A stretch of DNA of 64,000 bases from Trametes villosa (lineage: Eukaryota; Basidiomycota; Agaricomycetes; Polyporales; Polyporaceae). The translations under genes were made by a program, and so were the position numbers. Within the stretch, counting starts at the first letter, position 1. Every line of letters starts with the position of its first letter. Shown here in pieces: positions 15,045-24,953 of this stretch. The stretch lies in assembly GCA_002964805.2 (NCBI GenBank), contig PUDQ02000024.1:124001-188000 (forward strand), read 5' to 3'. Under the pieces are notes generated by a model, which saw only the letters and a list, made by a program, of their open reading frames with translations, ran no database searches and was not told the origin of the DNA.

Positions 15045-16393
15045 TAGCCTCCAGCCTCGAGGCCTGCGGACCTTGTAGTCAACCTCCGTCGCGGTTATCG
15101 CCCGCCCGCCCCCCGACGCGTCCAGTGGCGGCTGGCCAGCAAAGATTAATGTCGGGACCTGCCCATGTTCGGCGTAGTGGCCCTGGAACGGCGTAGGCGG
15201 CGTCATACTCGTCCACCTGCCCGAGGCACGACCTGAAGCTGGCAATGTCATCGGTCAGGCGGGGTCTAGCAAGGCGCGGTGGCGGCGCCGGTGGTCGGCG
15301 CCCATACCGTATACGTGCCTCCCGCCGCTTCAAAGATGAACAGCGCGCGCTCTTGGCCCATCCATGACGGAGGCAAACATGTGAATGGCCTGAATGAACC
15401 CGCCGCCCTAGGCCCAGGTGCGTGGAACGTGCGCCGCCGGACGAGGGGGCTGACTGGTTCTTGCGGCGACCTGGATACGCCTGCGATGATGACGGCCCTC
15501 TTTGCGGAATGTTGTCAGGCAGGGCATCAGGTCGATCATGTCGTCCGTTGAGACTTGAAGGTGAGCTTTCCTTGGCCCGTATTCCGCTGCGAATTTTTCA
15601 CCATACGTATCGTTAGCGTCATATCAGTCGCCGCCGCCTCAGACGGAGTTCTGACCGCTGCTGCTATCAACGTGAGGTTTCAGTTCTGTTGCCGCGGACG
15701 ACGGTGAGGTTGCCGGCGGTGCGAGGGAGATGGCAAGCAACTCTACCTCCGACCGGCGGCAACCAAGCTGGACGGGAACTCGATCGTGATCGCGGCCTGC
15801 AATTGGTTGAAGCGGGCCCCGCCTCCCCCGCCCTGCCACGGGTCGCACATGCGGCACGGGCGATCGGCCGCCACGCGGTGCGTTCTCCACGACGCACGCG
15901 TCCGAAAGGGAGAAGCGCGTCGATTTTCGAGGCAAGGGCGCTGCGCGGGGCAGGAAGGTCGGGCAGAACGTCCGCAGGCGGAGTTACTGGGCATCGCGCG
16001 CGCGTGCTGGTGCATATGCTGCAGAGGGCCGAAAGAGGCATGTACGTTCAATGCGCGCTACCCCGCGCGGGTCTGCTGATGTTCCCCGCCCGGGGGGGCT
16101 GGTTCGGTGGTGATGGCGCCCTCGCGACGGGGCCTTCGGCCAGCTCCCATTGGGCCGCCCCGGCTTTGCAGCCCTGCTTCGCCGACGTCACCTGCGAATG
16201 TGTGGGCATGTCGGCAATTCGTCCTTCGCGCGTCCGGTGCCGAGTGTCGCATGCAGCGCTTCCCGCCGCGCCATATGACAGGGTCCGAGCTACTTCGTCC
16301 TGATCCTGACGCTGCGGCTCAGTGATTTTCCATTTCTGTCGGGCGACAGCAAAACTGGAAGAGCCCGTCCATATCTGCACGGCCTCGGAACTC

Positions 16394-16400
16394 TATAAAA
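16394..16400 (+). promoter_or_regulatory. TATA box of alpha-amylase gene
   Basis: TATAAAA, a perfect match to consensus, lies 78 bp upstream of the ATG at 16478. Spacing leaves a 5' UTR of about 50 nt. Confidence 0.65.
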
Positions 16401-16477
16401 AGTCAGCCTCGACGCCAGCCTCCTCAGACAGTCGTCGTCTCTCCCCGGCCCCCGTCTCGTCTACGCACTCCGCAGAC

Positions 16478-18840
16478 ATGTCCAACTGGTTCAAGCTCGC
16501 CGCGCTCGCCACCCTCGGGGTGTTCTGCACCACCGCCGTCGAGGCGCGTCCCGCCCCCTTCGATGCGGGCGCGAACGCCACCTCGGTGCATGCTCGCGCC
16601 CCGTCCGGCAGCAAGAGCGTTATCATCCAGATGTTCGAGTGGAACTGGGACAGCGTCGCTTCCGAGTGCACCAACTTCATCGGCCCCGCCGGCTACGGCT
16701 TCGTGCAAGGCAGGTTTCTCGCTGTCTCACTCGCCTTGCACGATGCTGACGCGCTGTGATGACCGTCACAGTGAGCCCGCCCCAGGAGACCATTCAGGGC
16801 GCCCAGTGGTGGACCGACTACCAGCCGGTCTCGTACACGCTCACTGGCAAACGCGGCAACCGCTCCCAGTTCGCGAACATGATCACGACCTGCCACGCCG
16901 CGGGCGTGAAGGTGATCGTCGGTGAGCTTCTCCGCCCGCTCCTCCACCATGTGGCAGCATCTCACCGGCTTCCTGCGGCGCCTCGCAGACACCATCTGGA
17001 ACCACATGGCGGGCGTCGACTCCGGCACCGGTACCGCCGGCTCGTCCTTCTCGCACTACAACTACCCCGGCATCTACCAGAACCAGGACTTCCACCACTG
17101 CGGTCTCGAGCCCGGAGATGACATTGTCAACTACAACAACGCCGTCGAGGTCCAGACCTGCGAGCTCGTCAACCTCGCTGAGTGCGTCCATCTCGCGGGG
17201 CTCCGGGTTTACCGTGCATGTGGCTGACACAACCTTAACAGCCTCGCCACCGACACGGAGTACGTGCGCGGCCGCCTGGCCCAGTACGGCAACGACCTCC
17301 TCTCTCTTGGCGCCGATGGCCTGCGTCTCGATGCTGCCAAGCGTAAATACCTTCCCTGCTGTGCCCGGGCATGCGGCTCACATGATTGTCTTCAGACATG
17401 CCTGTCGGCGACATCGCCAACATCCTGTCCCGCCTGAGCCGTTCGGTCTACATCTCTCAGGAGGTCATCTTCGGCGGCGGCGAGCCCATCACGCCCAACC
17501 AGTACACCGGCAACGGCGACGTTCAGGAGTACGTCGATGTGCCTAGGCCCGCCCCATGGAGTCGAGCTGACCGGGTTTCCGCAGGTTCCGCTACACCTCC
17601 GCGCTCAAGGATGCTTTCTTGAGCTCCGGCATCTCCAACCTCCAGAACCTGGACAACCGCGGCTGGGTGTCCGGCTCGGGTGCGAACGTGTTCGTCGTCA
17701 ACCACGACACCGAGCGTGTAAGTAGCTACCACTCGTCTCTATTGGCACCCATTTGGCTGACAAGTGACCCTCACGTGTAGAACGGCGCGTCGCTGAACAA
17801 CAACTCGCCCTCGAACACCTACGTGACCGCGACGATCTTCTCGCTCGCGCACCCCTACGGCACCCCCACCATCCTCTCCTCGTACGAGGGCTTCACGAAC
17901 AACGACCAGGGCGCGCCCAACAACAACGTCGGCACCTGCTCCACGAGCGGCGGCGCGAACGGCTGGCTCTGCCAGCACCGCTGGACCGCGATCGCGGGCA
18001 TGGTCGGCTTCCGCAACAACGTCGGCTCCGCCGCGCTCAACAACTGGCAGGCGCCCCAGTCGCAGCAGATCGCGTTCGGCCGCGGCTCGCTCGGCTTCGT
18101 CGCGATCAACAACGCGGACAGCGCCTGGTCGTCCACCTTCACCACCTCGCTCCCCGACGGCACGTACTGCGATGTCATCAGCGGAAAGAGCTCCGGCAGC
18201 AGCTGCACCGGCACCACCCTCGCGGTCTCTGGCGGCAAGCTGACCGCGACCGTCCCCGCCCGCAGCGCGATCGCCGTGCACACCGGCCAGACCAGCTCCG
18301 GCACTGCGCCCTCCAACCCCGGCGGAGGCGGAGGCACCACCCCCCCGGCCAGCGGCACCGTCAGCGTCACCTTCTCCGAGACGGCCACCACCACGTTCGG
18401 CGAGGTACGTCTTTCTTCCACGCGCTCTCCGGCCCCTCGAAATGTGCGGTGCTGATCGCCCTCTTCGCGCAGAACATCTTCGTCGTCGGTAGCATCCCGC
18501 AGCTCGGTAGCTGGGCCCCGGCCAGCGCGGTAAGCAGCATGTGCACCGCCGCCTTCTATACACCCCGCTCATATACTCCACCGTTCCTTCTCCGCAGATC
18601 GCGCTCTCCTCTGCTTCGTACCCCACGTGGTCCGTGTCGGTGAACATCCCCGCCGGCACGACCTTCCAGTACAAGTTCATCCGCAAGGAGACCGACGGCA
18701 GCGTAAGTCTAGCATCTCTCACCCCGCCGCTCTCCTTGCTAATTACTTCCATCTTCCAGGTCGTCTGGGAGTCCGACCCCAACCGCCAGGGCACCACGCC
18801 CTCCTCCGGCACCCAGACCCTCACCGGCAGCTGGCGGTAA
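16478..18840 (+). CDS. Secreted GH13 alpha-amylase with C-terminal CBM20
   Basis: An extracellular endo-amylase that would cut alpha-1,4 bonds of starch and glycogen. The product begins [20 protein letters not shown] (signal peptide about 1-22) and has a short pro-segment ending SVHAR. The GH13 barrel opens [19 protein letters not shown]. Conserved regions are visible: DTIWNHM (region I), [10 protein letters not shown] (region II, nucleophile Asp), the region III Glu in [11 protein letters not shown], and VVNHDTERN (region IV). A Gly/Pro/Thr linker (about 18295-18360) leads to the CBM20 starch-binding module ([20 protein letters not shown] through [10 protein letters not shown] to LTGSWR). 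The stop is TAA 18838-18840. At least eight introns; region II is split by one that joins AAG C to AC ATG. The overall wording of the barrel resembles the actinobacterial-type subfamily GH13_32 more than the Aspergillus-type enzymes. Confidence 0.93.
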
Positions 18841-19441
18841 ACCCTCCCTAACTTAATGATAAAACTATTCCCACCCCGTTTCCTATACCACTCCTTTGCT
18901 CCCCCGAATCGAATCGATACAATGCATGCAGGGCGAAGCCTCTCGTGCGAGTCGTACAGAGTGTATTGTATTATGTATGTATAGCGCGTATGTAGTACAT
19001 ATACCCGAAAAGCCCCCGAAATTAGGACGTCGTCCCTGGTCCATCATACTCGTACATACCGCGCGCATGTGGCACTGCTCCGATCGTACAGCCCCCGGGC
19101 CCCAATTCAAAACAAGTGTGAAGCACATCGACCCGGGGCGCGCTAGTAGCTAGCATGTTGTCGGACATTTCTAAATCGCATCTGGACCGCCTCGAGCGGC
19201 GGGACAAATCCTCTAGATGCCTCGCGAGGCCTCGGAAGGGCAATTCGGGGCGAATTCTCCATCCCGAGGCCTCTGGCGGGTGATGCGAGGGTTACGCGAG
19301 GCGTCTCGAGGGTGATTTCGAGGCAATCCGAGGCGATCTCGAGGTCACAGCCCTCCCGATGCGATTTAGAAATGTCCGACAGTGTGTGTGCGGCAGGACC
19401 CATTACGTACAAATACACGCGTCCCCGGCCGCAGGGGCCTG
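18841..19441. other. Convergent 3' intergenic region
   Basis: About 0.6 kb between the amylase stop and the stop of the minus-strand Ser-rich gene. It holds the amylase 3' UTR and the inverted-repeat element 19159-19381. No gene is seen. Confidence 0.6.
19159..19381. mobile_element. MITE-like element with 24-bp perfect terminal inverted repeats
   Basis: The left terminus 19159-19182 (starts TGTCGGACATTTC) is an exact reverse complement of the right terminus 19358-19381 (ends GAAATGTCCGACA). The 223-bp unit has no open frame. Its interior is packed with short CCTCG/CGAGG words in both orientations. No clear target-site duplication was found; only GT flanks both sides. It is most likely a non-autonomous DNA transposon, but a simple hairpin remains possible. 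Confidence 0.6.
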
Positions 19442-21034
19442 TCACAGAACCAAGAACGAGTCCGCGCCGGCGGCAGCGTACCGCGGCGCAGCGTCCGAGC
19501 TGAAATGCCGCCGCATCCCCTCGATCCGCCGGTCCTCCCGCCGCAGTGGGCCCGCCTCGGAGAAGCGGTAGACGAGCGGCGGCTTGCGCGCAGGGCTCTC
19601 CGCCTCGTCGTAGTCTGGCGCGGCGAACGCGAGCGGCGGGACGGGCGGCGCCGACGCACGCGGGCGGAAGATGGACTTCAGCGCCTTTGGCGTTTTGGCC
19701 GCCGCTTTGAGGCTCTTCGACGACGCCTTCTTGTTCAGCGTGAGGGGGAAGGCGGGGGTGTCCGACGGCATCATCGGCGGGGAGGGGGGAGGTTGTGTGC
19801 TCAGTGTGCGGCGCCGGGGAGTTGTGGGCGTGGGGAGCCGGCTAGGAGTGGGTATCGAGCTCAAGCCGAGTGTCCGGGTCAACTTCGGATGGTTGGCGAT
19901 GTTGGACACTGCTACTCGGCTCGGTGTCGACGAAGACGGTGCCGAGCTATCGGGCGCACGCGCGGAGGATAGGGATGCTCGGGGAGTCTCCTGATCTCGG
20001 AGCGAGCTAATGGTCTCTCTCCGTGTCCGCCTCGGAGGAGATGTGAGCCGTGGGGAAGATGGGTGACCGCCCTGCTCAAAGGCGTTCTCGGTGGGTGTCA
20101 AGGGAGGCGACACGAGCTGCATCCTGGAAGGCCTCGCCGTCGACTCTCTCTGCCTCCCCGATTCGAAGAAGGCGGCTTCGTCGTCGATCTCCTCGCATTG
20201 CTTCGGCTTTGCCCGTGGATGTGGTAGCCGCCGCACTTCAGTCACGAGGGCTTCTAGCGCATCCAGAGTGTCTAGCATGTCAAGAGGAAGACCGAGGGAA
20301 GAAGAGGGAAAGGGGACGCTCAAGTGGCTGCCTTGATGGCGTCCAGAGGGTGGCGAGGACGTAGTGTCGATCAGGGACGGGTCGGCCTCTTGGGAGGTAG
20401 CGCTGTCCATCAGAGATTGATACCACCCAGGGGCCGCGTCCTCTAACGCGTGTAGAAAGACGGAAAGGGAGCTGCTGCGGGAGAGCGGGAGATCCAGGGC
20501 AAGGCGCTGCACGGTCACGTTGCGATTGGTAGCAGTGCTGCGTGTAGAGTCTGATGAGGACCTGGGCTCGCGGCGCGTGTGTTCGGAGGGAGCCGTGGGA
20601 GCGCTGCCCTTAGGATGGGAGCCTATTGACTTCAGGCCGAGAAATGAGGGAGTGTCGGAGAGTAAGGATGAGCCAGGTAGTAATGAGCGTGATTCGAAAA
20701 GGAGGGTGGATGACGCCTTGGGGAGGGGGGCGTTTGTAGATTTCGCCTGCATAGAGAGGAAGGACGGTGTTGCCATGAGCAGAGACGAGCCACGGGGATC
20801 ACGGGTGGAAGCAGCACTAGTTCCCAGAGCAAGCGGCAAGAACCTAGCAGTATCCTGAGTTCCATTGAATGGCGCTGGCTTTCCGTCGTCCAAATGCGTC
20901 CCATGCCGGAAGCGAGCAAAGTCCAGGCTTGAGCTGAAGGCGGCTGTGGCGTCTGCGGCGGCCTCAAATTGGAGGCTAGGCGCCGTGCTTTCGGTCCAGA
21001 GCGAGCTGCTGCCGGCATCCGAGCGTATAGACAT
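19442..21034 (-). CDS. Ser/Pro-rich disordered protein of unknown function
   Basis: A single-exon gene of about 530 codons. I chose MSIRSDAGSSSLWTES as start because the in-frame Met 13 codons upstream (21073) sits just after a CTTGCAG that looks like a 5'-UTR intron acceptor. The protein is rich in Ser, Pro, Thr and Arg and looks intrinsically disordered. The more ordered parts are near VFLHALEDAAPGWYQSL and LDMLDTLDALEALVTEVRRL (probable amphipathic helices), and a basic C-terminal part includes SIFRPRAS and RRIEGMRRHFSSDAAP. Multiple SP/TP sites suggest phosphorylation. I recognise no domain. Codon use and length argue for a real gene. Its 3' end faces the amylase gene. Confidence 0.75.
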   Translation of the reverse strand: MSIRSDAGSSSLWTESTAPSLQFEAAADATAAFSSSLDFARFRHGTHLDDGKPAPFNGTQDTARFLPLALGTSAASTRDPRGSSLLMATPSFLSMQAKSTNAPLPKASSTLLFESRSLLPGSSLLSDTPSFLGLKSIGSHPKGSAPTAPSEHTRREPRSSSDSTRSTATNRNVTVQRLALDLPLSRSSSLSVFLHALEDAAPGWYQSLMDSATSQEADPSLIDTTSSPPSGRHQGSHLSVPFPSSSLGLPLDMLDTLDALEALVTEVRRLPHPRAKPKQCEEIDDEAAFFESGRQRESTARPSRMQLVSPPLTPTENAFEQGGHPSSPRLTSPPRRTRRETISSLRDQETPRASLSSARAPDSSAPSSSTPSRVAVSNIANHPKLTRTLGLSSIPTPSRLPTPTTPRRRTLSTQPPPSPPMMPSDTPAFPLTLNKKASSKSLKAAAKTPKALKSIFRPRASAPPVPPLAFAAPDYDEAESPARKPPLVYRFSEAGPLRREDRRIEGMRRHFSSDAAPRYAAAGADSFLVL

Positions 21035-21693
21035 GCTGGCCAGGTAAGGAAGAACTATCCAGAGAGCCTGCAAGAGCTAGAATACAGAGACGGAGACCGA
21101 CTGCAAGGGTAGTTCAGCGGCTGACCGCGGGGAAAACGTACGGCACGCGTGCGGCGCACTGCGATCGTTGAATGTGGCGACGATCAGCTTTTACGAACCA
21201 ATGCCGTCAGCCTCCACGCTGCAGACCGCCAAGTATAAGATCATCAGCAGTGCCAAAGATGTGTATGAATGAGCGATGCTGCAATACGCACCGATGTCAA
21301 GATGGATCTGTACTATCTCCAGCAACTTATCACAGGCTCGGACTCGCTGAACATCAACACTGCCTGCTCGTGGTTGATGCTGTGATGTGGCTGACAGCCC
21401 TAGATTCGCAGGACCGAGCCGGTGCAATACAGCGGGCTCACAAGTCTAGAAAGGTGCCGTACAGTCAAGTAGACGTGTGAGGAAGAAAGTGGAAGGAGGT
21501 GTCCAGACGTAAGAGGAGAAGCGCCCGTCAGCGTTCCGCTCAGGCGAGGAAAGCTTATTACAGTTAGGCTACCGCTGTCATCCTTCAACTTCTGCTACGA
21601 CTATCACAGACCACGGCGGCTGGTATCATACATCGCGTACTGTCCCTACAACTATTGCTGAACAACCCTGAGAGCTACACGGGGGACATACAT
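21035..21693. other. Intergenic region between Ser-rich gene and monooxygenase
   Basis: About 0.66 kb: promoter and 5' UTR of the minus-strand Ser-rich gene, then the 3' flank of the minus-strand monooxygenase gene. No further gene is supported. Confidence 0.55.
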
Positions 21694-23903
21694 TCAAGCA
21701 CTACGGAAGATACGCGAGAAATACGTGTGGAGGTTGGCGGCGTCGTATACGAACGCGCCCACATAGGCATCGGGCCGCACGACCACAACAGTCAACTTCT
21801 CCTCCTCAACGTGGTACGCACCATACGCATAGCCTTCGCTGTCGTGGTACGAGTTCGCGCCGTTGCGTGCCTTCGGGACTCCGTGGCGAGCGAGGACAAC
21901 CAGCTGGGAGGTGCCCTCTGGAAGCGGCTGCACGGTCTTCAGCACCGCCTCGGCCTGACCATCCGTCTCCTCCGTCTCCGGTGAGAAGATGAGGACCGTG
22001 TGCAGGGTGGGCTTGAAGATGTCGTGAAGCGAGGTCTCCTTGCCCGAGGCGTCAATGAGCTTAGGCGCGCCAGGGGCGCGGTCGCCGGCGTGGACGTCTT
22101 CGCCGGGGTATCCTTCGTACGCCTTCGCCTTCAGCGCCGCCACGTCGTCTCCGTTTCCCCGCGCATCGAGCACGATGGGGCTCCAGCGGTAGTTGATGTC
22201 CATCTGATGCAAGGCCCTGTTCCGCCACTCGAGCCAGCCGCTCTGCTCCTTGGCATCTGCATCCTTGCTCGCGACGACGTGCGTGTAGAGCCCGCTAGTA
22301 TGGGCGAGCATCAGAGCGACGACCGGAAGCCGTTCGACCTCGAAGCTCTCAAGCAGCTCGGGCGAGGCGAGACCCTTGTATACAAGAGCGATCTTCCAGG
22401 CAAGGTTGAACTATCAGACAGAGTGTGAGTAGACCAGACACGGCATGTCTCAGAGTAGGCGTGGGGGGAAGCTTACAGAGTCTTGGATGCTGGTGTTCAG
22501 CCCCTGCCCTCCAGTCGGGGAGTGGACATGGGCAGCGTCTATATGATGCATTATTATAGCGCCGGGCGGTGCAGCCACTATGAAGACATACCTCCCACCA
22601 GGAACGCCCGCCCAGACGAGAACTTGTTGACCATCCGCATCTTCGGTCTGCAAACTTATAAGATCGGGAGGGTGGGTAGCATAGGGAACATTTACTCACT
22701 TCCAGTAGCTCATCGAGGTGAACTCGTTAAACTTCAACTCACGACGTCCGGTGTTCTCATGGATAAAGTCGATGAACTTCTGGTGATCCGTCAAGTCGAC
22801 AGGATCCCAGCCAATGCCGACGAGGCCGACATGAAACTCGCCCTCACGGTGGGTGGGGCGTATTGATACACTGCGCAATTGGCTGTTAGCCCGACCGCTG
22901 CAAAACAAAATCATAGGTGCACGTACGTGAACCTCTCGGGCTCGGACCACAGATGCCAAAACTAACGGGCGAGCGTTCAGCTACTGAGTCAATGTTTGAG
23001 CGTACGTCAACTCGCCTTAGTAGACAAGCCCTCGATGTACACGTCGGCCCAAACCTGCCCATCCAGGTCTTTCGTCTGCCCTTCGAATGTGGCACCAATC
23101 AGCTTTCTCGTGGGACCTAGCCGGAAGAAAACATCAGCGCTACTGTCTTGCATATTAAACTGCAGTCCGCATACCTCGGGCGCCATCGGCGCCGATCACA
23201 TATGCTACGCGGGAAGTCTCGGTGCTCTCCTTGTCGGTACCGGCGGAGCGCTTGAGCGTTGCAGTGACGCCCTCTGCGTCTTGCTCGAGGGAAACCAACT
23301 CCGTCGCGAGTTCGATCTGAACCCCACGCTTGGTGAGGTGGTCCCGCAAGATGCCCTCCAGCACGAACTGCCCGATAGAAGCACCCGACGCGTTGGTCTA
23401 TGGGACATTGGTTAGCAGCATAGGAGTATCATTCCGCGTCCCCACTCACAATCGGCCTGTCCGGAGAGGGCTCAATGGGCTCCCAGATCTTCCACGAGCG
23501 CAGCACCTCTGTTCCCCCAGGGAGTTTGTATGACTGCATCGGGATGATAGGCCGGATGACGCGCCGGATGTCCTCCAGGGCGCCGAGGAAGTGATACACC
23601 TCGAGCGACCGCGACTGTGCGCGCGCCGGCGTTAGTACGCTGCGCGGTTAACGAAGACAGCGGGACGACGTACGTGCGCTCCGGTGCCTCGGGAGGCCGT
23701 GTGGAATGCCGGCAGTTTCTCCACGACCCGGACAGGGACGCCGTTCTGGACGAGAGAGAGGGCCGCCACAAGGCCAGCAGGCCCAGCGCCCACCTGCGCG
23801 CAAAGGACGCTGTTAGTACGGGGGATCAAGGTTGAGTACTGCGCTGCTGCAAAAATATACGTACCACTAGGACGGGCAGGGTAGTGGCGCTCGAGGCAGA
23901 CAT
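21694..23903 (-). CDS. FAD-dependent aromatic monooxygenase, phenol 2-monooxygenase family
   Basis: A flavoprotein hydroxylase expected to use NAD(P)H and O2 on a phenolic or related aromatic substrate. Reading from 23903, MSASSATTLPVLV is followed after an intron by VGAGPAGLVAALSL (GxGxxG Rossmann FAD site). Also present are the YVIGADGARG motif (GD/GADG class), FWHLWSEPERF, and the second FAD motif DAAHVHSPTGGQGLNTSIQD. The C-terminal part (GYPGEDVHAGDRAPGAPKL to the stop TGA 21694-21696) is the thioredoxin-like dimerisation domain typical of phenol hydroxylases. About ten introns, all in frame where checked. No signal peptide, so cytosolic. The substrate cannot be told from sequence. Such genes are common in lignin-degrading basidiomycetes. 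Confidence 0.88.
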
Positions 23904-24953
23904 CACGATGAGACGGTAAGCAGGGCTGTTGAGTGGGATGAGGTTGGGGGGTTATTGCTCCCATCTATCTCTCCTCGCTCCCTTATATACCCTCGCGCCG
24001 CAGACCCTCCGCCGACCACGGCAGAAGTCCACGCTCGGATGTACGCGTACCATGGGCGGTTAGTCGTCATCTCCCCAAGTCTCGAAGCAGCCCGCAGCGA
24101 CCGTTCGATGGGCTCGCCTCCGACCCACCTTTCGTGCGATCCCGTCGGACGCGCCCGCTGCTTGCACGCTGTGAGACCCACCGCGATCTGCAGGGCGCCA
24201 CCGATGCCGTCGAAGGACATGGCAGACGTGTACCGCCGTGCGAGGGCTCGGTCAGTCGCGCTCTCAAGCACCACCGCCATCTCCGAGACGAGCACTCACC
24301 TCATGCGTTGACAGACCGGCGTTCCTAGTGCAAGCCGGCGGGCACGACGCGTCGGTGAACGCCCATACGCCCAACGCCGGAGATATAATTACCGGGAGCA
24401 TCTGGTAAGACTATCGCTGTGTCCCGGGCCTGCTCAGATAGACCATTAAACATCTTTGCAAAGTGGATGGTGGTGGGGAAGCTAAGGCCTACGGTGCACA
24501 GCCTCGGCGGTCACTCTCCTTCCGTTATTCGTCTGCTTCCCGATATGCTCAAGTAGACGCCGCCGTTGCTAGTTAACGTTCTAGTTAACATTCGTGCGCA
24601 TCGGCCGTGGGTCGCCGGTACTGCGAATTGCACACCTGTGGCACAAGATATCGGTGATATCACCACCGCACAGGCACTCGCGATGTGAAAATCCTGGATC
24701 GGCAGTGAGCACGGTCAACCATATATGTACATTGCGCCTACACCCCCTCGGCGCAGCACATAGCGCGCGCTGTCATCGCACTGACCGTCACCATGATCTG
24801 TGCGGATAGATACTAGCTAGAGCTCGTGAATAAGTATTATGTAGCGGGTTATACATGTATGTGGGGGCCACAGCGGGCAATGCAAACGAACAGGACAGCA
24901 ACCGGAAGCCAAGAGCGGGGGGAGGGGCACACGAACAGCGATGCAGGGCGAGT
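23904..24953. other. Intergenic region between monooxygenase and OGDH genes
   Basis: About 1.05 kb: the monooxygenase promoter (TATA at 23984) and the OGDH 3' flank. It contains a perfect 12-bp palindrome GGTGATATCACC at 24653-24664 and a repeated CTAGTTAAC (24569 and 24581). No gene seen. Confidence 0.55.
23984..23989 (-). promoter_or_regulatory. TATA box of the monooxygenase gene
   Basis: Read on the minus strand this is GTATATAAGG, about 80 bp before the ATG at 23903. Confidence 0.55.

Larger units (their letters stand above)
13254..16477. other. Long intergenic region between MTR4-like and amylase genes
   Basis: About 3.2 kb. No convincing exon chain or known domain is visible. It contains a 16-bp tandem repeat (14997-15044) and, at the right end, the amylase promoter. 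The GC-rich 15000-16320 part has overlapping open frames in several phases, which is expected from base composition. Confidence 0.5.

Noticed and set aside
15000..16320. GC-rich stretch as a decayed gene upstream of the amylase
   Set aside because: Open frames exist in both strands but no stretch resembles a known protein or keeps splice logic; only base composition supports it.
17739..18824. Minus-strand frame of 361 codons
   Set aside because: Antisense of the amylase exons; composition (Gly/Arg/Ala runs) is typical of a GC-rich shadow frame.
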